Positions 63,894-64,000 of a stretch of 64,000 nucleotides of DNA are shown piece by piece. Every line of letters starts with the position of its first letter. Position 1 is the stretch's first letter. The translations under genes were made by a program, and so were the position numbers. The DNA is from Marinobacter excellens HL-55 (GTDB lineage: Bacteria > Pseudomonadota > Gammaproteobacteria > Pseudomonadales > Oleiphilaceae): the NCBI GenBank assembly GCA_001314845.1, contig LJZQ01000012.1, positions 38,529 to 102,528 of the forward strand. Direction: 5' to 3'. The notes beneath the pieces are model-generated. The model was not told the origin of the DNA, searched no databases, and was given only the letters and a program-made list of their open reading frames with translations.

Positions 63894-64000
63894 ATCCGTA
63901 TCCGCAAGGGTCTGCGGATTTTGCGGATTTGCGGAAAACTCCCGTGGGCCCAGTGTTTCTGGGGGTTCGCTGGCTTTTAGCGTTTGCGGATTTTTGCGGA
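63894..64000 (+). repeat. TGCGGA direct-repeat array (iteron-like), truncated by window end
   Basis: TGCGGA occurs at 63913, 63922, 63930, 63985 and 63995 (start positions). An inverted copy, TCCGCA, lies at 63901 and a degenerate one just before it. Spacings of 8 to 10 bp within each cluster put copies on about the same face of DNA, as for replication iterons or multi-site repressors. It continues to the last base and is probably longer. Confidence 0.5.

Noticed and set aside
63433..64000. tRNA gene as integration target near the right edge
   Set aside because: No GTTCGA-type T-arm, acceptor-stem pairing or CCA end could be found on either strand.

Overview
The window looks like chromosomal DNA of a Marinobacter-like marine gammaproteobacterium. 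Two gene blocks follow the order I remember from Pseudomonas: pilU-pilT-yggS-proC-yggT...metX-metW-DUF4426-rdgB-hemW, and pyrE-crc-rph-yicC-gmk-rpoZ-spoT-ridA...oxyR-recG. Most of the rest is lipid and alkane biology: an acyl-CoA dehydrogenase, a FadL porin, a phasin-like protein and two copies of a FadL-like porin plus lipoprotein pair resembling the Marinobacter alkane-uptake proteins AupA and AupB. Taxonomy and family names come from protein recognition, not from a search.

Layout. 1-5.6 kb: start of tcdA, an acyl-CoA dehydrogenase, a short-chain dehydrogenase, a ChrR/ECF-sigma stress module and an AraC-type regulator. 5.6-8.6 kb: divergent polyamine genes speA and speE, sharing a symmetrical promoter-like palindrome. 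8.6-10.5 kb: amtB and glnK behind a sigma-54 promoter and an NtrC-like site. 10.7-13.3 kb: ubiK, comM, trmB. 13.4-20.0 kb: a tightly overlapping minus-strand operon (metX, metW, DUF4426, rdgB, hemW, a membrane protein), preceded by a dynamin-like GTPase gene. 20.3-24.7 kb: yggS-proC-yggT diverging from pilT-pilU. 24.9-32.7 kb: fadL, a small unknown protein, polA, DUF2782, a fibronectin-type lipoprotein, a phasin-like protein, a DUF4124 coiled-coil protein and pyrE. 32.8-43.3 kb: a Crc-type protein, a large structured inverted repeat, then rph, yicC, gmk, rpoZ, spoT, ridA, an epimerase, oxyR and recG. 43.4-47.9 kb: an HDOD protein, DUF2489 and a molybdopterin oxidoreductase.

The accessory part is 48.0-64.0 kb. 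Two porin-lipoprotein modules lie in tandem on the minus strand (57489-53000 and 52666-48022). Upstream of them, on the same strand, is an unusual regulator that joins a LuxR-type helix-turn-helix to an alpha/beta-hydrolase fold whose catalytic triad appears replaced (Glu, Asn and Leu at the Ser, Asp and His positions). This is the best candidate for a little-described system: a hydrophobic-ligand sensor linked to a duplicated lipid-uptake apparatus. Diverging from it is a two-gene operon of a methyltransferase and a cyanophycin-synthetase-like ATP-grasp ligase, which suggests an unknown small peptide-like product. The last 560 bases hold no gene but carry four TACCCCC copies and an array of TGCGGA copies, which I read as the edge of an integrated element just beyond the window.

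No rRNA, tRNA, CRISPR array, transposase or complete prophage is visible. Three non-coding gaps exceed 300 bases: 10307-10690, 52667-52999 and 63433-64000. Their contents are listed below.
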